A DNA stretch of 64,000 bases from Syngnathus acus. Lineage: Eukaryota; Chordata; Actinopteri; Syngnathiformes; Syngnathidae. The DNA lies in the NCBI RefSeq assembly GCF_901709675.1, contig NC_051094.1:3747001-3811000 (forward strand), written 5' to 3'. Below are positions 37,638-48,881 of this stretch, in pieces. Made by a program: the position numbers and the translations under genes. Each line of letters starts with the position of its first letter. Positions within the stretch are counted from its first letter, which is position 1. The notes beneath the pieces were generated by a model. That model was given only the letters and a program-made list of their open reading frames with translations, was not told the origin of the DNA and did no database searches.

Positions 37638-38952
37638 GGTCGCGGCTCAACCGATTTGTAATCCAAACGCAGTCCCGGTAGTTGTTCTGCAGCTCTATGG
37701 TGCTGCTATGCCAGTTAAAAGGGTCTCAAGGGGCTTGTTTCCACCGCTGCACCAGCGCACACGCTCGTCCCCAAAAAGGAGCGGAGAAAACCAAAACAAA
37801 AAACAAAGTGTCCCCCTCGGTAGGTTGCAGAATATTTCCCCCGAGCGCAGCGTCGGCGCTTCGGCCAGGAAGACTGGCGAGGTCCGGGGGAGTCTGGAAG
37901 TGGCGAAGTGCAGCTCCGCCCCTCCCTTACACGCACTCCAGGGGGGAGAAAAATGTGGAGCTCATGCACATGACGAGGTGGCTGCATCGTCCTGCAAACA
38001 TGCAGGTCCTCCTCCTCCTGTTGGTCGCACCTCCTCCTGGGAATTCCTCCCCCAAGGACGCACACTGCACTCGAGGTTGGAATTGCCGCTTTATTAGTTG
38101 TGGCTTCAGGAGAGGAAGGCGAGTTACTAAGTGAGCAATTAAACACTCACCGGTCATTTTTTTAGGGACAACCTGCTGCTGCTGCACACGATCATGAAGA
38201 CTGGATCAACATTCCCACTTTGGAATGATGCTCCATGAAAACTTAATTGAAAAAAATGATGCGCCCAAAATATTTTGCTTTTTAACAAACAATCCCCCAA
38301 ATAAAAGTGAAAAAAAAAAAACTTGGTCACTTCACTTGCTCACATCCAGGTCACCAGGTGAATTCACGGGTGCCAAACCACGAGTAAGCAGCCGTCCACT
38401 GTATTTTTTTTAATGTAGATTCAATGAAGAAAATGTATTTGTAAAGTGTATTAAAAAAAAAAAACTTTGAAGTAGGTAAGTCTTCAGAAGAAAAAATCAA
38501 ATTTCTATTTATATTGTGTGGTTAAACCTAAATAATTTTATTTTAAGTGGATATAATTGATATCTTTAAAAGAACCCCAAACATCTAAACGAGCTTTCTG
38601 CCTCTATATTATGTGAAGTGCAGATTTATATTTGAAAACAAAATAATCCATTTATTCCAGTTTTTTTTTTTTTTTAAACCGTTTGCTTTTGCGAGAACTA
38701 GGTCATGTTCGATAAACACTCCCACCTGGTGGCCAAATGTGCTACGACATTTCAGACGGCATTTAGGGAGTCCAAAAATGTTGATATTTGAAAAAAACAT
38801 ACATGTATGATGTACTGGATGATTGTTTGGCTGCATTGCGGCAGGGAACCTTTGGTTTCAACTCCCAGATGTGGACGCGACCCATCTCGCATGATCATGT
38901 TTATTCTTGATAATAAGAACAATAATAAGTAGAAAATCTCCACAGGAGGCTG
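37638..38952. other. Intergenic region between fras1 and mrpl1
   Basis: Holds the fras1 5' UTR and promoter, presumably nearest 37.64-38.1 kb where the sequence is GC-richer and has a CCGCCC box at about 37,917, and the mrpl1 3' end. A minus-strand AATAAA (38,900-38,905) lies about 50 bp after the mrpl1 stop and could serve as its polyadenylation signal. The long plus-strand open frame here is not supported. Confidence 0.5.
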
Positions 38953-41785
38953 TTATTGCTGTTTGTGGTCTTCGGGTGTTTCTGGTTGAAGACTTTCACT
39001 TTTGAACCACACAGCTTCACTGGTGTGACTGGATAGGATGGCACGCTCGATCAGGGGCCCTGAAAGAAAAAAAAAAAAAGGCAATTGGAGGAGAGAAAAA
39101 AAAAAAAAAGCATTCATTGTACAGATTCAGATGTTCAAGCCTCTTTCATATAGTTCTTTTAGGACTCTTCTAATATTCGTGCCGTTTCATAGACGATGTC
39201 ATGTCACCTCATATTTTAGTGAATTTCATCTAAAGCCAACACATCCTGGATTAATAATCGTTACCCATGTCGGCGGGTCGATGTGATCGGACGTCGGTCA
39301 GGATGCTTTGCAGGTTAGCGAGGATTTGCACGGTGGAGAAGTCCAGCTGCAGGGAAAGCGAGAGAAATGGCAATGAAGCTCCGCCCACGGTCACGGTGGC
39401 GTAGGGGCGGCATACCGTGGCCACCTGCGTCCAGACGTAGCACTCGCGCTCCACCGTGTACTCGTGACCCGTGCGGAACAGTGACAGCATTTTGGGGATG
39501 TTGACGCCAACTGAGCCTGAAGAGGGAAACAACCACAATGCTTGTTAGAAAATTGATGCACGTTTCAGATATCTTTTTTTTTTTTTTTTTTTAAGAAGCT
39601 TCAGCGCACCCCTCTTGCTCTTGGGGAATTTCTTTCGCAGTTTGTTTTTCAGCGGCACAAGTTTCTGCAGCATTTCCGGCACGGCCACGTAGAAGTCGGC
39701 CACCACCTCGTCGTCTAAGATCTGGAGGAGAAAACAACAAATAAAAAACAAATATTTGGGCATTTATGAAAAACCGTGTTTTCTGCTGTGTGAGTTTCAT
39801 CTGATTGTTTCTAATCGTTTACGTTTTCATCTCGTTTGGGGTCACAATGTCACGAAACATATTTGGATTTTGCCAAACATATTTTATTCTTAATATTTTC
39901 TATTTTTTCCATATGCAAGTCTATTTTGTATTCATATGTATGTGATCTTTTCTGTAATGTTTATTTCTACTATTTCACCCTACAAAAACAATATTTGGTG
40001 TCATTTTTATCGACTGTACCCTAACATTGTTGGCATTTTGGAATGGAATACGTGCGGCTTTAAAGTCACCTGCTGAATGAGCTCGCTGCCTCCGACAATC
40101 GCAGCTCCGCACTCCCGAGCTACTCTCGCTTGGTTAGCATCCTGTCGTGACAACAGTCATGAATGCATTAAAATAAGAAAAGAAAAAAAATATTTGATTG
40201 CAAATGAAGGGGAAAAGAGCTGACCTCGGTAAAAACCAAAACTTTGTTCATATCTTCCTTGAAAGGGTGAGGAAGATGCACTGTGCTTACAAACGGGTCG
40301 ATCTTTTTCTGGAAGGAAAAACACATTTTGACCACAGGGAGTACTTAAGGTTCCTGGAGCGTAAGGGGGAATGTGGGTTTGGAGGGTGGGCTAATTTACT
40401 GGGGCAGAGGAGCCCGTTTAGTTCCAAGAAATGTAGAAAGCAGCACAGAGAAATCAAAGTTCCCTGAACTTTAGATTGAAATGCAACTTGGCAGGAGCGA
40501 TTGTCTCAATTCGTTCTTGGGGGGGCAAACGTCAGACTTAGGCTCACCTTCTTCTCCAGTTTCATGTCCAGCTTGAGGTCCACGTAGACGGGCTGGTCAT
40601 GCGGAGTGAAGTCCAAAGTTTGGAAGCTCTTAAGCAGTTCTATGGCCTCAGAAGGTTCATAGATGGTCCTGGGGTAGTACCTCAGGATGTAGACGTCGTC
40701 CACAGGCACCCACGCCGTCTTCCCAAAGGGCTTGTGGCGGCCCGAGTCATTCACCACCCTTTTCTCTTTCTTCACCTCTGGCACGGCGGCCGCCTCATCC
40801 TTCTTGCCCTTCTTCCAAGCTTGCCTGAGAACATAAATTCAGAAAAGACATTTGTAAGCAGTTGCCTTTTATCGTGTGTCAAGCGGCAGTTTCACAGTGC
40901 GGAATCACGATCACGTCAATGGAAATTTCCGATGATTTGGGGAGTTTCACATTCTCAGTTAGCATGAAGCGACTGTTTTTGGAGGACAATATTAAAATGT
41001 GTGGTTGAATATTTCCGTGTTAGCTCTTCCTCTTTCATAACAGTGTGAAGAGTGCAGAGTGGTCGCTTGATAACTCACTTGACGGCAGCTAAAGTTCGAA
41101 CGGGAATGTTGTTGGAGGGAAAATTGGAGGAGGAAACGCTGCCGCTGAGTAGCTGCCGCCGACATCCTGCAGCAACTGGGGGAAGAAAAATAAGATTATG
41201 TGATTACTTTCTGAACGCAAAAATTCAAAAGATACTGGTAATCAATTTCACGATGGGCAACTGCTGATGCCATTTAACAGGTAGAGGCAAAAAAAAAAAA
41301 AAAAAACTCCACAAAGGTTTAGGTGGAATAAAAACGTGCACATTTGCGTTTTTTATTATAAATAAGCCACCACTAATAGATTGAAAATGGGAGGTAAATA
41401 CAAAGTTAACTGAGCTCTTTTTTTGTGCGAAGGAAATAGAGCAAGGCAAACACACTGCAACGACTATTTAGCGTTTGTAATGAAAAAAAAACGCTAATAA
41501 TCTTTTAGAAATGCTCAAATACATTTTAATAATACATAAATTCCACTATTCAGATTTTTAGAAAGCAAATGGAAATCTGGCTGCGCTATGACTACCAAGT
41601 CCTAAACCTTACTACCAGAATAAAGAGACCATTCAGCTTGTTAAACGACAGCACCGATAAACTCAAAAGTACTAGTACACTTTAATCCAACATAATGGAG
41701 TCGTAATGAGATACCGACTGTAAAAAGGGGAAACAAGTGCAAAAGATACCTGACCTTTGAATACGGTACGGGAGCAGGCAGCCAT
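38953..41785 (-). CDS. mrpl1: mrpl1, mitochondrial ribosomal protein L1 (uL1m)
   Basis: Protein of the large mitochondrial ribosomal subunit (L1 stalk). Nine coding exons join in phase: 41755-41785, 41079-41175, 40548-40824, 40225-40308, 40070-40141, 39610-39721, 39416-39516, 39265-39346, 38953-39059, giving 320 aa (human about 325). Recognisable stretches are DDVYILRYYPRTIYEPSEAI, VYVDLKLDM, LDDEVVADFYVAVPEML, and NIPKMLSLFRTGHEYTVE, with RSHRPADMG before the short last exon. The N-terminus (MAACSRTVFK) and a basic/hydroxylated stretch after it fit a mitochondrial targeting peptide. Exon 2 is only open in the phase set by the GTCAGG donor of exon 1, which fixes that splice. Tandem with cnot6l upstream and fras1 downstream. 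Confidence 0.95.
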
Positions 41786-41789
41786 CTTG
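41778..41789 (-). promoter_or_regulatory. TISU-like translation initiator at the mrpl1 start
   Basis: The start codon lies in CAAGATGGCTGC on the minus strand, one mismatch from the TISU consensus SAASATGGCGGC. TISU elements overlap a YY1 site, mark very short 5' UTRs and are frequent in mitochondrial-function genes, so the transcription start is probably only a few bases upstream. Confidence 0.6.
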
Positions 41790-42933
41790 GCGAGGCCGAA
41801 CAAGGTCCGGCTGAAACATGACCACGCAAAACGGTTCCGTCCGGCAGCTGGCACCAAAGACCTCCTTGGCACGATTGCTATTAACACTAGTCACTTTTCC
41901 AAACGCCGTTGATTTTGCCGTCATCATTGGTCGTATGAATGCTTAGTTTTGACACTTGGCGTTCACTCAAAATGAGATGTTATCTCAATGGACTTTGGTT
42001 GTGTGAAAATTGCAATGTCGCGATGTTTGTTATTCGCGCGAGAGTTCTGGAAGTGGGAATATATCAATCAGAATATTAGCCCCGCTCATCATGTCCTCTC
42101 CGTCAATCATAAAATTGAATGAATAAACAAATAAATGAACGAATGGACCATTTTATTATTCACACCTTCCCAAAAAAGACCAAAACAGAGGCTGACCGAG
42201 TGCAGCCACACATTTTTTTTAATTCCATATTTTCTACTTTTAAAAAATTTAAAACTTTGTGTGCTGGTTGAATTTATGTTTTTCCAACAAGGTAGTAAAA
42301 TGTGAGAATCTTCAGAGACTTGTTGAATCAATTGTATGGACAGTTCTTAAATATTTCCCAAAGTTAGGCATTGTCAAAGTGGCAGTGATTTGATTAATAC
42401 TAAAGATAAACAATAACATTTTTCAGATGACAGAAATTTTTCATGCTACGTAGTTTTCATTTCTGATGATGTTGGCGCTGAAATATTCTATCCAATATTC
42501 TGCCTTTGAATGCAACACTTCATATTTGGCCTAAAGTGACAGTACTGCAACTTGAAATGACACACTCAAAAATTGTCATGAAACAACAGAAGTGAAGAAT
42601 ATTTGGGCCACACTAAATAAATGAAGAAAAACAGAAAACAAAAGCATGTATATGTCTATCACAATCAAGACAACTGATTTTGTGTCACGTGGCAAAGACA
42701 AACACCATTATTTCAGTGTTTGTTAATGCAAGTACGTTTCAAATATACTCTCGAGGTCACTGTGTTTAAATTTGACTTCTATGAAGGGGAGAAAAATGAA
42801 AATTAAAAAAAATGTCAGTGTGCAACATCAGGCGAAGACTTCTAAAAGAAGATATCTCGGTATGAAACTGTACAGTGTCCTTTAGGTGGCTGTTAAAAAA
42901 TAAAGGTGTCTCCTTCCACTTGATTGGGTAGTC
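41790..42933. other. mrpl1 promoter and cnot6l 3' UTR region
   Basis: Non-coding. Given the tandem arrangement, the cnot6l 3' UTR must run leftward from 42,933; candidate minus-strand AATAAA signals include 42,152-42,157. No further gene is seen. Confidence 0.5.
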
Positions 42934-45900
42934 CTACCTGTGGACTAGGGGCAGGTGGAGGCCGTTGAGCTGGCACGGCGGCGAGGACGAGGACGAGGAC
43001 GAGGTGGAGGGCGGCTGGGGTCGCAGCTCCAGCTGGGCCAGCAGGGAGAAGTGGTCCGAGGGCACGTGGGGGTGAGGGCACCCAGTCACGTTGTTGTCGG
43101 ACAACCAGGTGGCGTCAAGCGGACCCAGCACGCCCAGCGCGTTCATGTGTGTGCGTGAAAAGAAGATGTAGTCAATCACGCCCTGAAAAGAGGTAGAAGG
43201 GGGGGGGGGGGGTTCCCGCACAACCAAATCAAATTAAACCTTTCAAGAATATTTTTAGTATCAATCGAAATGCGAAACAAAATAGTTTCCCACAAGGCAG
43301 CGTTATTATTTTATGCTTTCTCTATCCTAATTACATAATGATCTTAGTTACCTAATTATCGGTATTAATATTGTTAGTTATTATTAAAATGAACAAGTGT
43401 AAATCATGAAAAAATGAGAGCATAAAAGTGACGAGTGAAAGAACCCTTCTTTTGCAGAAAGTCGGAGGTCCGCCATTACCTTGAAGTCGTACGTGTAGTT
43501 GGTGTAAGGCATGACGTGGCTGTCGTAGGCGCTCTGGAGCTGGAAGCTGTGCGTGACGCTGCCGCCGCTGTTGGCGCCATTGCCGCCATTGACGCTGGCG
43601 CCGTTGCTGCAGCTGAAATTGCTGAGGCAGTCGTCATAGCGCAGCTCCTTGAAATCTTTGTGGTTGTCGGCCACGCCGCCGTTGCTCAGGTACTCCACCA
43701 CGCCTGCAGCGCCGCCCAAAAAAATAAATAAACTTGACGTGATGATGCAACCTTGTGTGTTTTTCCTCACAGTTGTACAACTTTTTTTTTTTCTCTTAAC
43801 GTGTTAACCTCAGACTCCTCCCAAACTACGCTTCACAGCAGCAACTCCTTGCCAGACAAAAACGCATCTTCATTCCCGCGCAAAAGTTGATTGGATCGGG
43901 CTCGGCGGCGTCCCTACCCGAGTCAGGCAGTGAGTTGAGGTCGCCGCAGAGCACGATGGGGATGGCAGAGGCGCCCGCCTCACCCGCCGCCCTCTCGGCG
44001 ATGCTCTTGAGCTCCGAAAGGAACATGACGGTTTGGATCAGCTTGACGTCCGAGTACTCGGGGTCCCAGTGCATGTGGGCGTTGGCCACCAGCACCAGAG
44101 CCTTCGCCGGCGACGACGACTTGGCGCCTGGACGCAGACCAAATCAAAAACCGTCAGCTTCATTCCTGATGCTGTTTCGAGTATCAAAAATGCTGGAATG
44201 TATTTGCAAATAAACGCCGCTTGAATCCTACTCTAAAAACAAATGAAGGTCCTTCTTACCCCCGGAGAACAAGTCCTCGTTGACCTCCAGCAGCACGGCC
44301 ACGCCGACGTTGTCCTTGGTCATGACCCTGTTGAGCATCACCTCGGAGCCTTCCGAGTTAGCCATTGCCACCTGGTTAAACTCCACCGTGTGTTTCTGGA
44401 CCAAAGTAAACCTGCGTGCATCGATTGTTTCAACTAAACAAAAACTATCATATGGGGCAGCGCGGTGGCGGTGCTGGTAGGGGGCGGGGCTGACTTGTCC
44501 GTCCTGAAGAAAACGGCACAGCCGTCCACGTGCTTCCTCTCCTGTTCCGACACCAGCTTGGCTCGAGATTTGGGGCAAAAGTAGCCGTCGTAGCCTCGCG
44601 ACTTCAGCGTCTCCAAGAAGAAGGCGTAGTACTGCTCCGTCTCCACCTCCTGGACAAACAAGAGCCGTGCGCTCCACGTTCATCTGTAGCAATTTCTTGC
44701 CAATTTTACCTAACGACATTTATGATAGTGACGTGACTTTTTTTTTCCTCAACAAAGAATAATTTATTGACACATAAATTCCATGTTTTTATTTGTCAAC
44801 TTTTTTTCTCGTAAGAAACGATAGGACGCCCTTGAAAAGCATGTGCAGCTTGCGATTCTTTTTTTTTTTCACCCCCAAAAAAAAGGGCAAGTCAATCCCA
44901 AAATGTCTTTACAGTATTACGTTGGATGGGCCCGCAAAATGACCGACTCAATTTTGGACATTCCAACGCAACTGCGTCCCAAAACGCCACTGGTGTGCAT
45001 CAATTGCGCTCACGCTTGCTTCAGACACTTTGCTTAAGACGCCGTCTCCACATCGCGAAATATCATTCCTCCCCGATTGACGTTTTGCGGGTCTCACCTG
45101 CAGGCTGACAATGTCGGCGTCGCCGCTGTTGATCTCCTCCATGATGCCCTTCTTGCGGTACTCCCAGCTGAGCGCCCACGAGGGGCAGTAGCCGTACAGC
45201 TGCCGGGTGGCGTACTTGTCGCACAGCACGTTGTAGCACATGACGGTGAAGGCGGCTGACGCGGGAAAAGGATGGGCGGCAGCAGTACGATTAAAATTAA
45301 AAAATAAAAAAATGACGCAGCTTTGCTTTGAGCGCCACGCATCCAACCTGTGGGGACGGACTGGTCACGTTCTCGCAGGGTGATCCACGGCCTTTGAGGG
45401 AGATGCTCCGGATGCACTGCGAACACAGTGGCAAAAGTCAACAAATATGTTGCGTTTGTTTTTTTAAACTGTATTGCAAGTGTTTGCTTTTCATCCAAAC
45501 TAGTGGATTTTTCATCATGGCTCATGATTGGTTTTTTTCTCATTTAAATAGGGAAGTCAAATATTAATCGATTAATCGAAAACTAATCGATTGTCAAATT
45601 AATCGACAACAACGTAGAGAATCGAGTAGTGGCGTGGTTTAAATACTTTTAAATCTCAACAATAAATGTTCTCCATTTTTTTTTTTGTAGACTGTTATCG
45701 GACTGATTGTCTTTTGTGTTTCATAAAATTAAGAATATTAAAGGTGAGAGGCCTAAATTTAACTTTGTGCTGGTTGCATCAAAATCATTCACTACATCTT
45801 GTCCGAGAAACAAAGAGCAAAGAAGGACAAAGTGAATTTGCAATCACCAGCCAGATTGTCCAGCATGTAGTTTAAAAGCGTGCGTGTTCCGTCGGGCTCT

Positions 45901-46627
45901 TGGTACAAGTTGAGGATGTCTTGTGACAAAGGGTTTCCTGCAACATCAACAACATGCAGTCAGACAAAAAAAAAAAGAGAAAGAACAGACTGAGCGAGAG
46001 ACGCACTGACCTTTCAACCCCAGCGTTTGTAACTGGAAGAGCTTGCCGAGTTCGTAAGGCAGAACTCGTAAAAGGTTGTTGTTTAAAAGCAGTTCCCTGA
46101 AAAACAAATCAAAGAAATGACAATAAAATGGCCAAACGATGTTTATCAAAACCATAAATAAGAATTTTTTTTTTCTCCCCCAGAAATATTTTCACACAGG
46201 CTGGACACGCAAAATGTCTGAAAGGGGACTTTTCTTGCACGTCCTACCTGAGAGAGACCATGTTGCCCAACTCCGCAGGCAAGCTGCGGAGCTTATTGGA
46301 AGACAGGTTCAGGTAGACCAGATGGGGCAGCTTGGCGATGTCGGGCGGGATGCGCGTCAGGTTGTTGTCGTTGACGTGGAGCGCCGTCAGATGCGTCAGC
46401 GTCCACAGCGAGCTGCTCAAACTCCGTACTCGCCCTGACCGGCAAATTGCATTTGAAGGGCAGTCACCATTACTTTCACGTTGTATTTGAACATGTCACC
46501 AATACCGGATATCTCCAACTCGGCCCACTGAGACTTCTTCCCATTGGCTGCCTCCTCAGCTGACATGATGGTGTAACATCGGCGAGGATCCGGAGGATCA
46601 TATTTGTCCTTTGGCATACCGCTCAAT
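42934..46627 (-). CDS. cnot6l: cnot6l, CCR4-NOT transcription complex subunit 6-like (deadenylase)
   Basis: Poly(A)-specific 3' exoribonuclease of the CCR4-NOT complex, acting in cytoplasmic mRNA decay. Coding exons: 46506-46617 (exon begins at 46627), 46248-46434, 46011-46096, 45848-45937, 45348-45416, 45098-45255, 44495-44649, 44260-44411, 43918-44127, 43480-43703, 42934-43182; total 563 aa (human 555). N-terminal leucine-rich repeats (about 38-130) include ELLLNNNLLRVLPYELG and bind the CNOT7/8 module in this family. The EEP nuclease domain keeps MCYNVLCDKYA, the catalytic Glu of EVETEQ (E235), DLNSLPDSG (D399) and SDHFSLL (H525). Two differences from mammals are an Asn/Gly/Ser-rich expansion in exon 10 and a serine run near the C-terminus. 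CNOT6 is the paralogue to exclude, but PKDKYDPPDPRRCYTIMSAE and the mrpl1 neighbour favour cnot6l. Confidence 0.95.
43199..43212. repeat. (G)14 run forming a C14 tract before the cnot6l last-exon acceptor
   Basis: On the gene strand this is C14 followed by TTCTACCTCTTTTCAG, so the homopolymer makes up most of the polypyrimidine tract of the final intron. Confidence 0.85.
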
Positions 46628-48284
46628 CTGTTCAGGGAGGGGGAGAAAAAAAAAAAAAAAGTACTATACAAACAAATATGCTGACAACAGGATCATACAA
46701 AAATTAGGTCAGTTTCCAACTTTCCATTGGCTTAGACGTTTTGACATCTAAAGAAATAATGAAGACAAAAAATCAGACTACTAAAGAAATGATGTCGACC
46801 CCCTCCGTCGTAACCTAACATGGCACGTCTTTCTTTATGAACCAAGAAGTAGCCTGTTGTGTGACAAATTAAGGAACAAACACACGGGCACTTTAGTGAC
46901 GCATCTTCACAGTCGAAACAGTACATTCTATTCTTTCGATCATATCATCAAACAGTGTTCAATCTAAACCAGGACGTACCTTGCTAGCTACAGTTGTGAC
47001 AACAATACACAAAAGTGTCACAAAGTGTGTGCTATTTTTTTCCCCTCACTTTTGTTTGTCATCTTCAAAATGAAACATGCACACGTGATGCGTCATACTG
47101 CTTGCTAATACCTAAATTTGATGTTTTGGGTTGATCACTTTAATCAACCAACTCCACAATTAAAAGAATAGTACGGTCACGTTCATCAAGCAGTAATGAT
47201 TTGGGACTAAGAGATTTATGATGACGCTTGAACTGCCTTTTCGCCTGTTCGTGGACCCTGTGGAGGCTTTTTGCGTGTTCTTCTTAGTATTGAAGAAGCT
47301 GTGTGGCGGACCTCGCGATCATTTACCTTATTTAGGCCTCTCACCATCATTTATTTTCTCTCTCCTTTTGTTACTGCATATTGTCTTTGTTCCTTTGCCT
47401 TTGATGACTTGTAGTCACACTTATGTTTTTTTCTTGTGGTGCGGTTTTTCATAATAATCATAATAATATGCTCTCGTTCCTCCACTCCTAAAAACTCATA
47501 CGGCCCACAACACCAAGTTTGGTGTCCCGTTCAGGCTTCATCATTTCATAACAACAAAAATAACATTACGCCACGTGGTTACATAGTCCGAGTAGTGCAT
47601 GGGATCACGTAGCTTGCAAAAGCCAGGAGGTTATCTGGAGGTGACAAGTTTGCAGAAAGGCTTACGTAACCTGTTGACACACACGCGCACTAACGCACAC
47701 GCGCAAAACCACAATAATCAGCCCTTCGACAGTATTTAGAAAAGAGGTACTCAATTACTAAAGGAAAAAGATGAGATGGAAACTATGCAGCGTGTCTGTC
47801 AACAGCGGCAACAGCTGAGGGACGCATGCACGCGAAAGTGAATGCGCACGAGGATCCAAACATAGCTACCAACCATGTGACCACCAGCTGTCATTCACCT
47901 GGCAAGGCAGGTACAACCACGCCCTCCATGCTTGACTATTTAATTCCACGCGTGGGGAAAACGGCGAAGGGTAAAATATATGGGATTAACCCAAGGTAGA
48001 CATTTTTCATTTGTAAAACAACTCAAGCAGTCAGCCATGAAAGGGCAACACAAACCCACCGACATGTGAGAGTGCTGTACGGGTATCAGGACCGCGTTGA
48101 CAACGTGGCGCAATAAAGCGAACAAGCGGGTAAATTTTACCTTCATTCGTGGGCCGTGAAAGGTGAAGTTCTGACGGGAGGGTGGGGGGTAGTGTTCGGT
48201 AGCGACACGCGGACGCGACTGCTGTCGATGGGACTAGAATCGACCGCAGCTGAGCTTGAACGTCTCCGCACTAACAGGGAGGGG

Positions 48285-48340
48285 AAAATAAACGTCACTT
48301 CCGGCTCTTTTCCGCTTGTTTATACGCATGCGCGAGGTGG
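48285..48340 (-). promoter_or_regulatory. Probable cnot6l promoter: ETS-CRE composite plus NRF1-like site
   Basis: On the minus strand, CCGGAAGTGACGTT (48,291-48,304) joins an ETS site to a CRE half-site, and CGCGCATGCGTA (48,323-48,334) resembles an NRF1 site. These are hallmarks of TATA-less housekeeping promoters. It lies about 1.7 kb upstream of the cnot6l ATG and just past the 3' end of the next gene. Confidence 0.55.
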
Positions 48341-48496
48341 CTAATTTGCTTTGTTGAAGCTTGTGCTGTTCGGACATGCGAAAAAAACGTAAAGCTTTAT
48401 GGCAGGCATGTCCAAAATCATGACAGCGCCACAAAGGTTATCTAAGTTTATTTTGCACATGTTGGCCTCATGTGGCACAGGTGTAAGTGGAGGTCA

Positions 48497-48813
48497 CAGG
48501 TGTCAAACTCAAGGCCCGGGGGCCAGATAGGGCCCGTCACATCATTTTATATGGCCCGCGAGGAAAAATTATGCATCAAATTCGTGTGTCATTATTAGAA
48601 TTGCAAATTGTCTTCACTTTCAATAATATATATTTTTTAATATTTGACTAGTTTTTACTCGTCTGATTTGGAAACAAGTTATCAGTTTGTTTTGTAGCTT
48701 TTACTGTATATAATGAGGTGCTCATACATTTATTTGGGTTGACAGTCATAATGGCCCTCCGAAAGAAGCTATGACTACAATCCGGCCCGCAAATAAAATG
48801 AGACACTACACTG
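48497..48813. mobile_element. hAT-type non-autonomous element
   Basis: Starts CAGGTGTCAAACTCAAGGCC and has GGCCCGC motifs near both ends, the last in inverted orientation (TCCGGCCCGCAAATAAAATG). No coding capacity. This pattern is typical of abundant vertebrate hAT MITEs. The right end is eroded and I could not confirm a target-site duplication. Confidence 0.65.
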
Positions 48814-48881
48814 TAGGTGTTTTTTTTTTAATGTATTAAACCAAGTTTCTCACTTCATCTTCCTTTGATGAATTCTCTTGG

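Larger units (their letters stand above)
46628..48881. other. cnot6l upstream intron, promoter and hAT remnant
   Basis: The exon with the cnot6l ATG has an acceptor (CTGAACAG) ten bases upstream of the start, so at least one non-coding 5' exon must lie here. A donor candidate (GAAG then GTAAAA) is near 48,140 on the minus strand, just downstream of the promoter-like sequence at 48.3 kb. No other coding region is seen. Confidence 0.5.

Noticed and set aside
37243-38097. 284-codon plus-strand open frame over the fras1 first exon
   Set aside because: It runs antisense through the fras1 signal exon and a G23 homopolymer, is rich in low-complexity Arg/Gly/Pro, and has no recognisable domain.
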